From contig OX411310.1 of assembly GCA_948150685.1 (NCBI GenBank), positions 42,681,599 to 42,745,598 of the forward strand: a stretch of DNA of 64,000 nucleotides, given 5' to 3'. Under the pieces are notes generated by a model, which saw only the letters and a program-made list of their open reading frames with translations, was not told where the DNA came from and did no database searches. This stretch comes from Rhaphigaster nebulosa (taxonomy: Eukaryota > Arthropoda > Insecta > Hemiptera > Pentatomidae). Within the stretch, counting starts at the first letter, position 1; each line of letters opens with the position of its first letter. Positions 40,125 through 51,757 of this stretch are shown here, piece by piece. Made by a program: the position numbers and the translations under genes.

Positions 40125-41947
40125 ATTTTGAAAGATTAAGAAATAAGTATATCAAACTAAGAGTAAAATACACATTAAATAATAATATTCGAATTCAAAG
40201 GAAAAACTGATTTTTAACTATACATTGGTCCTTCAGACTCCGTAGCCACTACTAATTGTGAGAAAAAGAGGTAGGCACTTTAAGTTTTAAGGTACTTACA
40301 TGTGCACGGTTTTTAGCGCACTTGCATAAAAAAAAAAAAATAGCAAAAAAACTAAAATCAATTTTTTTATATCACATTAAACAATTTCTTTTAAAACGAT
40401 TTGTTTAATGATTTAAGGTAAATTTAATTTAATTATTGTATTGTTTTATAATCTAATTCTCATGTTAAAATAGTACTGGTAAAACGTTGAAAAAAAAAAT
40501 TCAAACACATTATTTTTCTGATAATGAATGCTCTTAGAAGAAATTTATTTAAAAAAAAAGAAAAGACACTAAAGCTTGATGTGGTCCATTTATATAATTT
40601 AGAAGTGTTGCTAGATGGCAAAGGGACCATCTGCATTTAGTAATTGTTTCAGTCAGCGGGACAGGCCACACCTCACTATCTGTCAAGTTGAAAAAGTAAT
40701 ATTAATTGGGCGCTGGCGTCTAAATAATGAATTTTCGCTTTTAGATCTCCACTGTCAATTAGACGAAGTGCTTGAAAAGCAAAAAAAAAAAAAGAAAAAA
40801 AAATCAACAAAAGCTACATGACGTTCAAAAAGAAAAAGAAATATCGATTTCCTACTTCGTTTTAGAACAGCTGAATTAGGAAGTTACTAGGATTGGCGAC
40901 AGGTCGATAGTTCACACTTTTGTCAAGCCAAACGGCAAACGTGTAGAGGGGGTTTTACAGAAGCTTAGTGAACTAACCTATCCACACGCTACTGTTCTGA
41001 CTATTCCAACTTTTGTCGGTCGTGAATTTCGTTTAAACTATTTTATTTTATATAGAAACATTTAAAAATATAAAATAAAAACATATAAATATATAATTTT
41101 TATAAATGCACCAATATGTCTATGTAACACTTTGCCTCTGCTAAGGTTTGCAAAGAACGCACCTTTAGATTCCTAAGCCTCTGCACTTTTCTTTGGAAAG
41201 AGAGAACAAATTTTCTAATTAAACAATTTATTTTTTGGCTATTAATGTTTACAATTTATGCAGGAAATAATTTTAAATAAAAAAATATTTGATCTTATTA
41301 GCTTTACTTGGGCTTAAATCAGCACTAAAAAATGTACAGTCGTACTTATTAGCGATTAGGGAAGCAAGGTGAGACTGTGAATGATATAAAATTGTAAAAA
41401 AATAGCAGCTAGAAAAGATAAAGGAGATTGGTTGATCATTTATCATGGAACTTTACAGGTGTATTTCTTTCTTAATAATTTAAGATTACAATCCTTTTAG
41501 GTGAATCAAACGATTTCGGACTTCCAAACGAAATTCTCGGGATCACAGTTGGATTCGATTGTAGTATTTTGTTTAAGAAGCGTTAATCCCCCAAAACTTT
41601 TATAGATTTTCAAGTTCCCTTTTCAAGTTCACAATGCCTTCTTTCTTCCATTAAATCTTTTATTAATTTTCATTTTTTTTTTTTTTCAAAACTAGAAGAT
41701 GACTTTTATGAAAAAGTGTGATGTCAGCAATGCCATCGATAATTTTTTCGATGGTCCAACGACTATGGATAGGCTTTTTTATTACGACTGTAGTATATAT
41801 CTATATATACCATCGATAGCTATCGGACTATCACCAACCCTATAAGTTACATACACAGCTCAGCAATATATTAGAACAAAGCATACCTAGAATAGAAAAA
41901 TTAAGTATTCGGATATACGGCTCTTAGCACAATGAGTGGCGACATAC

Positions 41948-41949
<2 letters not shown>
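39093..41949. other. No gene recognised; contains a (TATG)n/(TA)n array
   Basis: (TATG)n at 40040-40066 leads into (TA)n at 40070-40121. A catatgtatac-type palindromic cluster lies at 39611-39665. A 68-codon frame at 40615-40821 ends in poly-lysine from an A tract and has no domain. 41733-41754 forms a CCATCGAT / CGATGG hairpin. Confidence 0.5.

Positions 41950-42002
<53 letters not shown>
41950..42002. repeat. (TA)n microsatellite
   Basis: About 26 TA units. It lies at the 3' end of the minus-strand tRNA-like retroposon. Confidence 0.95.
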
Positions 42003-42005
<3 letters not shown>

Positions 42006-42039
42006 CTATGTATTGAGGATACTGGGGTTGAAGGAAATA

Positions 42040-42612
42040 CTTAATATTCATAATAGTAATTAAATAAGGAATAAATTAAAGAGATGCCACCCGGTTCAGT
42101 AATATTAACATTAACCAGTTTCTTTTTCGGACAAAGGAATCTGTAGGAGGTCGGCCATTGCACCTGGAGGATGTTGTTCAAGACCGCCAATAGGCCGCTT
42201 AAGATAAGCAAAAGTAAGAGCACCATAAACCTAGAGATAGGCCAGGTCGACATGGTATAATAAAATCTGCCGCCCAAGATTACAAGGTCCCAAAAGGAGA
42301 GTGGGGAACAAAATTCATCTGTTCAAGAAGAAGTAGGGGAAACGGTATAAGAGACGGGAAAAAGAGAAATAAAGAGGGTTCTGGTAAAAAGGTTGAAGTG
42401 GAGAGTTCTGGAAAGAAGCTTGGAGTGGGTAGTTCTGGGAAAAAGGAGGTTCGAGCTAGAGGTCACCGCCGCGTGCCAACCAGAGTGGGAGTGTCAAGAT
42501 TCATTCGAGATATTAACCGACCCAGGTGGGAATCGAACCCACAACGTTCCGAATCGGGCACTCTGGGACCCTCGCCCCAACGTACTCGGCCGTCACGTCC
42601 TCATGGGTTTAA
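42040..42612 (-). mobile_element. Probable tRNA-derived retroposon (second SINE type)
   Basis: On the minus strand a tRNA-like head has GGCCGAGTACGTTGG (A-box side, about 42580-42595) and GGGTTCGATTCCCACC (B box, 42526-42541), spaced as in Leu/Ser-type tRNAs with a long variable arm. The body then runs about 480 bp to the (TA)n array at 42002. A minus frame at 42041-42277 (MSTWPISRFMVLLLLLILSG) looks like a signal peptide, but it lies inside the body and has no donor or domain, so I do not call a gene. Confidence 0.5.
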
Positions 42613-42779
42613 GTAAGTATGTGTATGTATTTAGTTTCGGTCCAAGTTTCGTTTACGAAGATTTGGAAAAAAGTGAGTAAAGTATTTTGAGTCATTTGTT
42701 AAGAGTCTGTCGTTTTATTTTAACATGCGGACCCCAGGTCATCCTTCTTTCGAAGGTCCTAGATAGAGTACGGTGTCCG

Positions 42780-43740
42780 TCTGAGGAATTTGGCTGTTTT
42801 CGGTATATATTGGAGGGCAAGTATTTCTTCTGAGGGTAAATGTTATAGGTTTTGATTTGTCATTATTGAATCGATAATATGATACAGTGTCCCACTAATG
42901 GCGTAGCATTCTGCGGTAAAGTTGCTGGTTGAAGGTGGGAGCTTATATTTATTATACTGGATTCAGTTACAATGGAACACTCAACGTTTCAGTTGAGTAA
43001 ATGTACATACTATTGTTATATTTATCTTTCATTTTATGATATTCAATCAAATAAGTAAATTCTGAGGTACCATTTTTCTTGTATTTATTGCGCGTTAAGT
43101 CTATTGCGGGTAGTTTCAAGGTCCACGGCGGGTAATTAAATTCATCGTCTATTGTTTGCAGATAACGGATTTCTTCAATATATATTCTTGCTCTGATTCC
43201 AAGTGGGGCAGGCAGTCTTTGGTTTTCTGAGAATCTTCTAACTTTTGGTTTGAAAATAGTTTTCCATGCTGGATTATTATTATTGAATTTCAGTCTTACA
43301 ACATATCCGCATGCAAGTTGATTTCTCCTGACAGCCAGTGAAGGTAGCTCAGCTTCTACACATTAACTATTTACAGGACTAGTTCTGAAGGCACCTGTTG
43401 CCAGACGGATACACACATGGTGGGCTCAATCTAAAGCGGGAAGCTGTTTAAGATTGGATGATGAAAAGACATTGCTGCCATAATCTAGTTGGTATCTGAT
43501 CAAGCAGTGTACACTTTTAACATACTTGATCTATATGCTCCCCAATAGCATCCGGCAAGAACCTAATTATATTTAGCCTTTTTCGAGATTCTTCCTTTAA
43601 CCACTTGGTCTTCCCAGTCAAGTTTTCAATTTAAGATTAATCCCAGAAATTTAACATTAGATTCGAAAGTCAGTTGCGTGCCTTTGTGGGTTAACTGTGG
43701 AGGGATGATTGGTGTCTTGAGTTTTGAAAACAGTAAACAT
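42780..43740 (-). pseudogene. Jockey-like LINE ORF2: RT C-terminus through start of RNase H
   Basis: On the minus strand, in order and with stops and frameshifts: QLTHKGTQLTFESNVKFLGL, KLDWEDQV, GCYWGAYRSSMLKVYTA, LDYGSNVFSSSNLKQLPALD, HHVCIRLATGAFRTSPVNS, EAELPSLAVRRNQLACGYVV, APLGIRARIYIEEI, then after about 60 residues MYIYS at the expected start of RNase H. KFLGL...WGAxRSxxLxxYxAxxxSxLDYGS...HHxxxRLATGAFRTSPVxSLxVEAxExPL is the classic jockey/X-element connection region. Decayed, without EN or the catalytic RT core. Confidence 0.85.
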
Positions 43741-44822
43741 TTTGTTTTTTATATTTAAAATCCTAAATCTGATTGTGTGGACCGTAATCCCAAATTTGTT
43801 TAAACAATGTTGTTGTGTTGTTTTCATCCTATTTTGTTTTAGATATTCTGTGCATGTTCCCCGTTACCATGAAAACCCGATAATTAAATGATTTAAAAAG
43901 CTAAACTTGAAAAAAAAATCATTATTGGACAAATATTCGGTAAGATGTAGCAAAAATATTTTTTATTGAACTTTACATCCAAAAAGTACAAACCAGACAT
44001 TTTATAATAACCTTCATCACCATATATAATACAAGTACTAATAAAGCAACAACTCACCATCATGTCTATTCAGTTCCTATTAATTCAAAAATTTACAATG
44101 ATGTAATCATTAAGAGAATCTATATCTATGATGTCAAAATTCATGGCGCCCACCATCATCGAATTAGAGATGGACGTTGTTAGCCAAGAGATGGAATCAA
44201 GTAATGGAAAATTATATCCTATAATTCTCCTATAATCCTTTTGAAGAGTAAAAAAGAAAACTATATTCGAGGCTTAAGCAATCATGGGCATTTTACCAAA
44301 CTTCGTCCTTTTCTGATATATTACCAATAGAAGAACCTTCACAATTGATAAATTAAATACCACTAATGAAAGAGAATTAATCGGCTTCAAGTTGAACAGG
44401 AATAGAAATTTTTCAATAGAATAATATTTACCGAGTCGGACTCTATTCTATGTTTTGTCCACGGACATTGTGACTAGATTGACTAATTAAGAGGGAAATT
44501 GGCCTTATTTGTCCTGGGCAGGCTATGGTTTTCATCCTCTATCTCATGTCGGTCGCTGACAATGTCCCTCTACACCTACCACTGAGTGAGTTATAATGTT
44601 AATTGTTGTTTTGAATTTTAAGCATGTGGTTTTAATTTTCAACTAAAAACCCAAAATCAGCTGCATATCTAAGTATGATTATTTCGCAACCCAGAGTTAA
44701 ACCATTACCAGAGGGAAATAAGATTTATTTTATTAGCTATAATTTAATAAAATCACAACAGACGTCTTACTTTTCATCATTGAAAACAATAAAGCAATGA
44801 ACTCGATCAAGAAAAAAAAAAT
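43741..44822. other. No gene recognised
   Basis: AT-rich spacer between the LINE fragment and the R1 repeat copy; no repeat partner or frame of interest. Confidence 0.45.
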
Positions 44823-45240
44823 ATAACTCCCTTCAAAATTGGAGGTTTTACGTTTCAAGTTATGTAGAATTCAAAAATCTAATAATATAAATTAATCCGT
44901 CCCTCCGCCGTCTGCGTCTTTTCTCCGAGACTAATGGTCCGATTTTTTTTTTGAGATTTGCCACCAAAGTAATAACCCACCCTAGAATGATCCTCGGAAC
45001 TCGGCATTACCATCCGCAATTTCGTTTCAAAATGGCGGCCGATTAAAGGTTTCAAACGCCCATATTTGATCCATTTCCAAAAACGGGTTTGAATTCGTAT
45101 AGAAATTTATAGAAAGTCTCAGCTATATTGAAAAGAAAATTCAGTTGAAAATTAAATCAAGGTTAAGGATGGGGAGTCCTTGTTTTTCTCCCGTAACAGA
45201 CAGACGCAGTCAGCCTGAACTATCAAAATTTCTGTAGCTC
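44823..45240 (-). repeat. Dispersed repeat family R1, copy 2
   Basis: The reverse complement matches 6250-6495: aaacctttaatcggccgcca, ttccgaggatca, caaatctcaaaaaaaaaatc, ggagaaaag, cttgaaacgtaaaacctcc. This copy extends 180 bp further at the 5' side (minus sense), ending near a gtctgtctgttacggg word. Confidence 0.7.
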
Positions 45241-45504
45241 AGAGGTAATCTGCCGTAAGCAACATTATCAAAGTTTTGCTGGAGAGCAAAAAGAAGTTTC
45301 AGACTTGACTATATTCCTTGTGTATAGTGGTCAAACATACACAAGTAAAGTACCTGTTACCGGTAGTAAATATACAAGATATAAATAACATCGCGACGAT
45401 ATAAATATGGTTGTAACCTTGTTTTTATGGAGAAAGAGCAAATTATTAGTAATATAATAAACCCTGAAATGACCGGTATGTGTTCAAGTTTGGCCATGAC
45501 GTAG

Positions 45505-45606
45505 ATGGGGGATTGTGTTAGGCCTGATCTTGTAGATGTGGCTTTTGAAGGAGTTAAGTGGAGGGAGGAATGTGGAGAAGTATCGGCAGCCATTTTGTCG
45601 AGATAG
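45505..45606 (+). pseudogene. LINE C-terminal tail fragment
   Basis: The frame reads GDCVRPDLVDVAFEGVKWRE and ECGEVSAAILSR, then a stop. It parallels EDCIRPNLKDLYFDGIQWREV at 3336-3555. Third member of this tail family in the window, same strand. Confidence 0.65.
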
Positions 45607-46214
45607 GTCAAAATAAACATATAATGAGTAAACAAATAATATAATATATTATAGCATATTTAGTATATGGAACAGAAACAATAAATACTGTTTATCAGGA
45701 AGTCGTAGAAACATATGCAATGGCACAGTAGCTTACTCTATCTGTTTTAGCCAATAAAAGGGCCTACAAAGTTTGGCCCTTACTTATGTAATTAATTTTT
45801 TTTATTAATTATTTTTACTGTAGTGAAATAATTTTATTTTGCTGTTACTTATTATATATTTTCTTCATCTTGACTGTTCCACAACTAATCGATTATATTG
45901 ATTTACTGTCGCAATAAACCATTTTTGACCATAATTAAAGTAACTGTGCCCAACAGTTTCACCTGCGTTAAATTAAATAAATAATATCTTATAATATGGT
46001 GTCCAGTCTCAATAATTTCAGGAATTTTCAAGGAGCGGGATCAAATCGACAATAAATGTTATCAAAGAGGAAATAAAGTTTCACTTACATAATTTTTTAT
46101 GTTTTCACACTGTTTTTTCTCTTATTCACCCGTTTTATTTACAAAATAACGTTTTCACACAACAATAATTTCACACTCATTACAAATTTTGTATAGTCGA
46201 CTTACTTCCACGGC
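45607..46214. other. No gene recognised
   Basis: AT-rich. The 46110-46200 part (ttttcacacaacaa...cgacttacttccacggc) is shared with the minus-strand R2 fragment near 63400-63530, so family R2 may start here. Confidence 0.45.
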
Positions 46215-46555
46215 TGTAAAGTTGTCATGACAACGATACGCGCGCAAGTTAAATTAACCGTTATCTCGAAAGCGGTTAATTTTAGGGCTCTAAAATGTTA
46301 TTCAGGAACGCCTCGAACCGGGTCTGGATGCCAGTGTCGAAATCTTTTAAGTTCCGTTCCTCGCGTCGATTAACCACCGTCGGAGTTTTAAATCCATTTT
46401 TATTAAAATTTAAGTAAGAATTATAAGAATCGAATTGATAGTAAGAATCGAAATTGGGATTTGTCACTTCTTCATGGAATTCCCTTTATTCTAACACCTC
46501 TTTTTCAAAATCCAGCCCTCTTGGGGGCCGGAAAAGGGATCTATTCTTCGGCTTT
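46215..46555 (+). repeat. Dispersed repeat family R2, copy 2
   Basis: gttgtcatgacaacgatac, gttatctcgaaagcggtta, ctggatgccagtgtcgaaat, ggaattccctttattc and gccggaaaagggatctatt align in order with 11870-12235. Confidence 0.75.
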
Positions 46556-46780
46556 AATATATGATTAATTTCTTATTTATGAACAATTATTTTTTTTTGT
46601 CATTTCTTATGAATATGGACAACAAATTTCTGTACTTCTTTTATAGAGTAAAAAGTTCAAAGTTTAATAATAATATTGATTAATTATCTGTTGACCGTAA
46701 TAATTATACGAAGAAATAAGATGGTCTGGGAGCCGGTCAAGAAAATGAATCACAAATAGTATTAACTATGTATTACATAC

Positions 46781-46816
46781 CGACGTTTCAACCTACTTTG
46801 CAGATCTTCATCAGGG
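46781..46816 (-). other. Hammerhead-like core motif, left outer side of the foldback pair
   Basis: Minus strand: CCCTGATGA, agatctgcaaagtaggtt, GAAACGTCGGT. CTGATGA and GAAAC are intact, and gatct / aggtt can pair with wobbles as a stem II. The same wording occurs at 52617-52651 on the + strand. Confidence 0.45.
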
Positions 46817-46847
46817 CTAAATAAACCAGTTCCAAAAAATAAAATAA

Positions 46848-47645
46848 TGATATATAAAGTGAATTGATTAAAATATACATAGTAAATAAATAAAAATACA
46901 TTAGGAGAAAAAATAAAAACAGTGATGAATTGCAAAATGTTTAAGATTAAACTAATGGAGTAATAACAATAACTAAAAATTAATTAGTTATTAATAATAG
47001 ATTAAACTGATTATTAATAAAACTGACTAATAATAATGATATATTGAACTGATAGAGTAATAAAAATAACAAAATAAAATTAATAACAGTAATACTAAGT
47101 ATAATAATAGTATTAAATAAATATAACTGGTAAATTATAATATAAAAATAAATAAACAGACTAAATTTAGAATCGTGAAGCTCTAAGTGTGGTAAAGGAG
47201 TAACTAATTTTTTTTCTTTTTTAAATATATTTTATGATTAAACCACATGTATAATCCACCTTTCCCCTCGGCCTTATCTATATAACTAATATGACATTCT
47301 TAATTACAACCCCTACACCGCCTCCTTAATTACTTTGCTATTTTGCTTAGTCACTCCTTTGCCTCACTTAAGAGCTTCCAGGTAGTAAATTTTGTCTTTT
47401 TATTTATTTTATAATATAATTTATCAGTTTTACTTATTTATTACTGTTATTAATTTTTTTTAGTTATTATTATTATTTTATCAGTTTAATCTCTAATTAT
47501 TATTAATAGTTAGTATTATTAACAATCAGTTTAATCTTATAACATTTTACAAATTCATCACTGTTATCATTTGTTCTCATTATGTATTTTGATTTATTTA
47601 CATCGTCAATTTTAATATCATTAACTGTATATATCACTATTTTAT
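46848..47645. mobile_element. Large AT-rich palindrome (foldback element), ~800 bp
   Basis: The left arm 46848-47207 contains, in order, gatatataaagtgaattgat, acagtgatgaattgcaaaat, gtttaagattaaact, gattaaactgattattaata and gaagctctaagtgtggtaaa. The right arm 47350-47645 carries their complements in mirror order (cactcctttgcctcacttaa, gagcttcc, caatcagtttaatctta, acattttacaaattcatcac, tatatatcactattttattt). The centre is near 47270. No coding frame. Confidence 0.85.
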
Positions 47646-47681
47646 TTGTTGTATCTTGTTTATTAGGACAGTTCAATTAGT

Positions 47682-48652
47682 GATCTGCGATCGTAATAAT
47701 TCCGGTAGTTCCAATTTTTAATATGTTCTATGAACTGGTCCCCTCATGTAAAATCCGGGTTTTCGATCTTGCAGCGCCTGAGCTCGCGCCGCCATCTTGA
47801 AAAAACAGCCAGAATCACGGAAAAATCGTTTCTCCCCGATATATCTCCTTTCCAATGCAAATTTCGGTTAAAGGACCTTGAATAAATTTTGTAGAGCATA
47901 ACATTTCCTACAAACTTTTATTTATAATTATCTTCTAGCTCAATACAATATCGAGATGTAAAGTCCTGAAGTTTATAAAAAACAGTAAAATGCACAACAA
48001 GGTTTGACTTTTTTCTGAGCACCGTTTCTGGCACAGTTTTGAGAAAAATTAACTAACAATAATGTAATGAATCATAAAATTTAATTTAACACGTGTATGA
48101 TCTTATTATGTCTATTGTGCTAACCAACCGAAAACAGGCCGAAAATTGAATAATGTTATGAACTTTTCATTTCAACAAGATTTATCTTCAATGTAATTGC
48201 AACATAAAATTAAGATTAGTGACTGAGGAAGTAAATAGGAATGGTAATGAATTGAAATATTCGGTTTTTCGAAAAATTATCATTATTGACAACAATGAAG
48301 TCATGAATATAATAAAAAGAAAAATTTTAATTATTCTTAATTATATAAGAGTTTATGTTAAGCTAGTTCCCACTTTTGAAAAAATAATATTCAGTTAGGG
48401 ATAATCCTGACCCATTATATTTTTAAAAGCCAATAAAATTCACGACAAGGTTATACAGTTTTTATTATTATTTTCTAATTAAAAATCCTATTTGTTTTAT
48501 TTGTTTTTTTTATCAATATTACGTATCGAGGTTCTAATCCACCATGTCAAAAATTGAAAAAGCGGTAAAGATTGAAAACTCGGATTTTACATGAGGAGAC
48601 CAGCTTATAAAACGTCTTAAAATTGGAATTACAGGAATTATTACGATCGCAA
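47682..48652. mobile_element. TIR element, ~970 bp, with ~90 bp inverted arms
   Basis: tgcgatcgtaataattccgg, tagttccaatttttaa, aactggtcccctcatgtaaa, atccgggttttcgatctt (47684-47772) pairs with the complement of gattgaaaactcggatttta, catgaggagaccagc, aattggaattacaggaatta, ttacgatcgca (48563-48650). The interior is non-coding, with a GC-richer start (cgcctgagctcgcgccgcca, about 47775). Confidence 0.85.
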
Positions 48653-48691
48653 ACCCTTTTTAGAATTAATTGCACTGGCCTATATTCAGAT

Positions 48692-48722
48692 CTGACGACG
48701 TGAAAAGTGGATCGAAACGTCG
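48692..48722 (+). other. Hammerhead-like core motif, right outer side of the foldback pair
   Basis: CTGACGA, cgtgaaaagtggatc, GAAACGTCG. Position 7 of the CTGANGA core is variable in hammerheads, so the core words are intact. The stem II pairing is poor. It faces outward, opposite to 46781-46816. Confidence 0.4.
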
Positions 48723-49037
48723 ATTTCTATAGTTTATAGTTATTATTATTCTATAGTCTATAGTTTATTTTTGATCCATTTATTTTACCGTCTTATTCCT
48801 TCATTTAATAATGATATTATTTTTTTCTCATTTTCCCCACATATGACTACAAGACAAGACAATTTGCCTCTTCCAGCATAAAACAATGTAATTGTACTTC
48901 TGCCTCGTGATAAAACTAGTCCAAGTATGTTTCGAACGAGTTGATACTTATCTATGTTACCTTAACGAATATAAAAATAGCTTTGTGGACTTGGTAAATA
49001 TGGAGAGGCTAATGGACAAGGCTCACGAACAGTCGCA
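48723..49037. other. Region upstream of the candidate first exon
   Basis: AT-rich, with a TATAAAA at 48970. Upstream ATGs occur at 49000 and 49013. No acceptor with a pyrimidine tract was seen. Confidence 0.4.
48970..48976 (+). promoter_or_regulatory. Possible TATA box upstream of candidate first exon
   Basis: TATAAAA lies 62 bp before the ATG at 49038. In this AT-rich DNA such a match can easily arise by chance. An upstream ATG at 49000 would fall in the 5' UTR if transcription starts about 30 bp downstream of the box. Weak support only. Confidence 0.2.
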
Positions 49038-49101
49038 ATGTGGCCCGCATTCCTGCTCTTGCTGCCCCAGCCTGCCCTACTCTGTCCACCGCCAGCGGAC
49101 C
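49038..49101 (+). CDS. Candidate alternative first coding exon: signal peptide
   Basis: An ATG with a purine at -3 (gcaATG) opens a 21-codon stretch, MWPAFLLLLPQPALLCPPPAD plus one base, ending at a consensus donor (gtgagt, 49102). This is a textbook signal-peptide shape: short N-terminus, hydrophobic core FLLLLPQPALL, then proline-rich polar residues. An in-frame TAG lies upstream at 48978-48980, so an N-terminal extension is limited. The exon ends in phase 1, exactly what the acceptor at 63889 needs, and joining gives ...PPADP and then CNRTYYG. The patch is about two-thirds GC inside AT-rich DNA. A TATAAAA lies at 48970-48976, which might be a promoter element. I see no acceptor with a pyrimidine tract that would make it an internal phase-1 exon. 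The splice junction is inferred, not observed. In the overlapping frame a longer open stretch has no recognisable domain and would end in phase 0. Confidence 0.55.
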
Positions 49102-49451
49102 GTGAGTTAACGAATTATTTTATTTTATTACTGTCCGTTTTATTTGCTGTAAATAGAATTATTAATCATCTTTGATTCGTTTGGTATTGAGGTTGGAACG
49201 CTATTTTTTTTAGTCAAGTAGCTACTCAGTTATTCTTGTGAGCTTGTATGCAATATAACTACATAATTCAAAATTGATCGATATCGGAAAGCGACTCGTA
49301 TCCCGTTGGAGCAAAACCAGTTTGATGTAATTTTAACCTTGGACAATATATTTTGCATTATGAAATACCAATATTACCTGCAAGAGTGAATTTTATTTTT
49401 AATTTCGTATTAAAAAAAAAAAAATACAAATATAATGAAAGACTACAATAG

Positions 49452-50476
49452 GGCCCGGCAGTGAAACGGGGTGATTGAAGTCGATCAACAACTTTTTCCC
49501 CCAAAAAAATAAAAACCTTTTTTGGAAATTTAATTAGAGGGCTTGTTATTATCGTTGAAACATATTTCGGTATTTAAATTGTGTTTTTAACGGTATATAT
49601 CTATAGTATAAATTTCATGTAAAAATAATAACTTTTCCTTGTACGTAACTTTAACTTCCCCTGGCTCAGGCGGCCGAAGCAAGAAAAGTCCGATTTTCAA
49701 ATGCGTTTTTTGAGATATTAAATCGAACCTCACATATATTTCATGAAAATTGCATTGTAGAGCAACTTCTCAAAAACAAATCGTTTAAGAAAACCTCTTT
49801 TTAGATTTTCACGTTTTCCGCAAAAAGTTATTTTTGTAAAAAAGTTTATTGCACTTTTATTATTGTACTAAATGCCTCAATTTAATATTCCTAACATGTT
49901 CCTACAAAAAATACACTGTAGTAAAATGTACAAAATGGCCATATTTCGCGTTTTTAAATTTTTTTTTCGAAAATTTTCGATCGATTTTAATTGTTTGAAA
50001 TTCATTTTACCGTCTTTGAAAACCCTATTACGTACTATTTTTATTTTTCTCAAACAATGATTTTTTTTACGTGAAAGTAAAAAAACAACTTTTCGGGAAG
50101 TTTATGATTTGTTTTCATCAGGTTCCAGCACACCGGTTTTATCTAAAACATATAGGTACAATTTATTTATACTATTCTTCTCTAAATTATCACGTTGATA
50201 AAGTAAGTCCATTGGAGACTTGTTTAAAAAAAAATGAATATTTTTTCCCTTTCGGGCCAGGACTATAAGTGTTCGAGACCTATCCACCCACAACTAACCA
50301 AGCCCTCAATCAACGCATTTAGGACAAGAATGAATCAATTCTGTGAGAGGTCATGCAAAACTTAATAGGATTTTTGGCGTGCGTAGTGTTTGAAAAATAG
50401 GTTTTTTATTATGCATCACATAGCCTTTATTGTACTTTATTCATTAATTTTGAAATCGCCCCGTTTCACTGCCCGA
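49452..50476. mobile_element. TIR DNA element, ~1 kb
   Basis: The left end ggcccggcagtgaaacgggg (49452) is mirrored by the right end ccccgtttcactgcccg (50460-50476); the outermost bases differ slightly. The interior is AT-rich and the frames of 60-65 codons have no transposase signature. The left end resembles tgcggcagttaaacggga at 7591. No clear target duplication was seen. Confidence 0.75.
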
Positions 50477-51297
50477 AACCGTAGAAACTCGAAATTAAAA
50501 AAAAAAAATAAGTAATTAAATAATAAACAAAGAAATGAAAAAAAAAAAAGTAACGTATAAGAATCAAGAGATAGATTTGGTCTCGAAATATTAAAGGCAT
50601 TTTGGTCTTCTTCCTTTATGATTTAGAAGATATTATTAAATTAAAAAAAAAAAAAAACAATCTTATAAAATAAAAATAAAATAATCTGAAGCCATTTTTA
50701 CTTTGTGGATCTTTTATATTAATATCATTATTTAAATATCCTCAGGATAAAAAGCTTCATTTATTCTTTAATATTTCAACAAAGACACACATCTCTTTAG
50801 TTTTTCTCCACATTAATATACAAAGGAAGAAAATTGAAAGATAACGCTTTGTCCTCTTTTAGCTTTCTGATCGTTGTTTGAAAAATCGCAAAATATGAAT
50901 CCTTCCTATTCACAGAGTTTAGTAAATTATTCACAATATTTTGTCAATAGCATTCTAGTATATCATTTCTTTCTATATATACTTTCGCATAAATCAAACA
51001 TTTTTGCACATTGGATATTGTTGAACTATGTCCATTAGGCACAGTGTAAAACGAAATTTATCAATTTATTTTATACTAAACCCTACCAAAGATTAATTAT
51101 TGTGGTTACATTTTTTATACAGAAAAATATAAAAACATGATTCTTAATTTTTACCGTTATCCCTATTTTTTAAAAATAGTTTATCGCCAAATACCTTAGT
51201 AAAGTTATTCTTTACATTTACCTTCTTCATGTAAAATATTTTTTTCTTATAAGTATTTTTTTATACTGCTAAATCTATATTTCTGAGTAAATAATTG

Positions 51298-51329
<32 letters not shown>

Positions 51330-51694
51330 TAATAAATAAATAATAAATTAATAATAATAATTAAATCTACTCGTATATATTTGAGTAAACCTTTATCTAC
51401 GATATTTTTACCCGAAAATGTTTTAAATTATTTTTAAAAATTTACAGTAACATTCTTAGCATTAGATACCGTAGCTGTACTAACTACTATGAAAAACACT
51501 CTATTTTCAATAATACTTTTTCCATGCAAGATAAAAGTAAAACGATGGTTTTTTTTTTTTTTTTTTGTGTATAACGAAATATAATGTACACAGTCACGAT
51601 TTTTCTTAGTTCTTGACAATAACATATATCGGGATGTTATCATTAATTTTTTTTTTTCTTCAATTATAACGTGTATAATATATATATTATTATT

Positions 51695-51757
<63 letters not shown>

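Noticed and set aside
40615..40821. 68-codon ORF ending in poly-Lys
   Set aside because: The end is an A tract; no motif and no splice context. It might be part of an unrecognised retroposed sequence but is unsupported.
42041..42277. Minus-strand frame with a signal-peptide-like start (MSTWPISRFMVLLLLLILSG)
   Set aside because: It lies in the body of a tRNA-headed retroposon and has no suitable donor or downstream domain; a short Leu-rich frame can arise by chance.
48892..49110. 72-codon frame ending MERLMDKAHEQSQCGPHSCS... as the coding frame of the 49 kb exon
   Set aside because: It would reach the donor in phase 0, incompatible with the 63889 acceptor, and shows no domain; the ATG frame at 49038 gives a signal peptide and the right phase.
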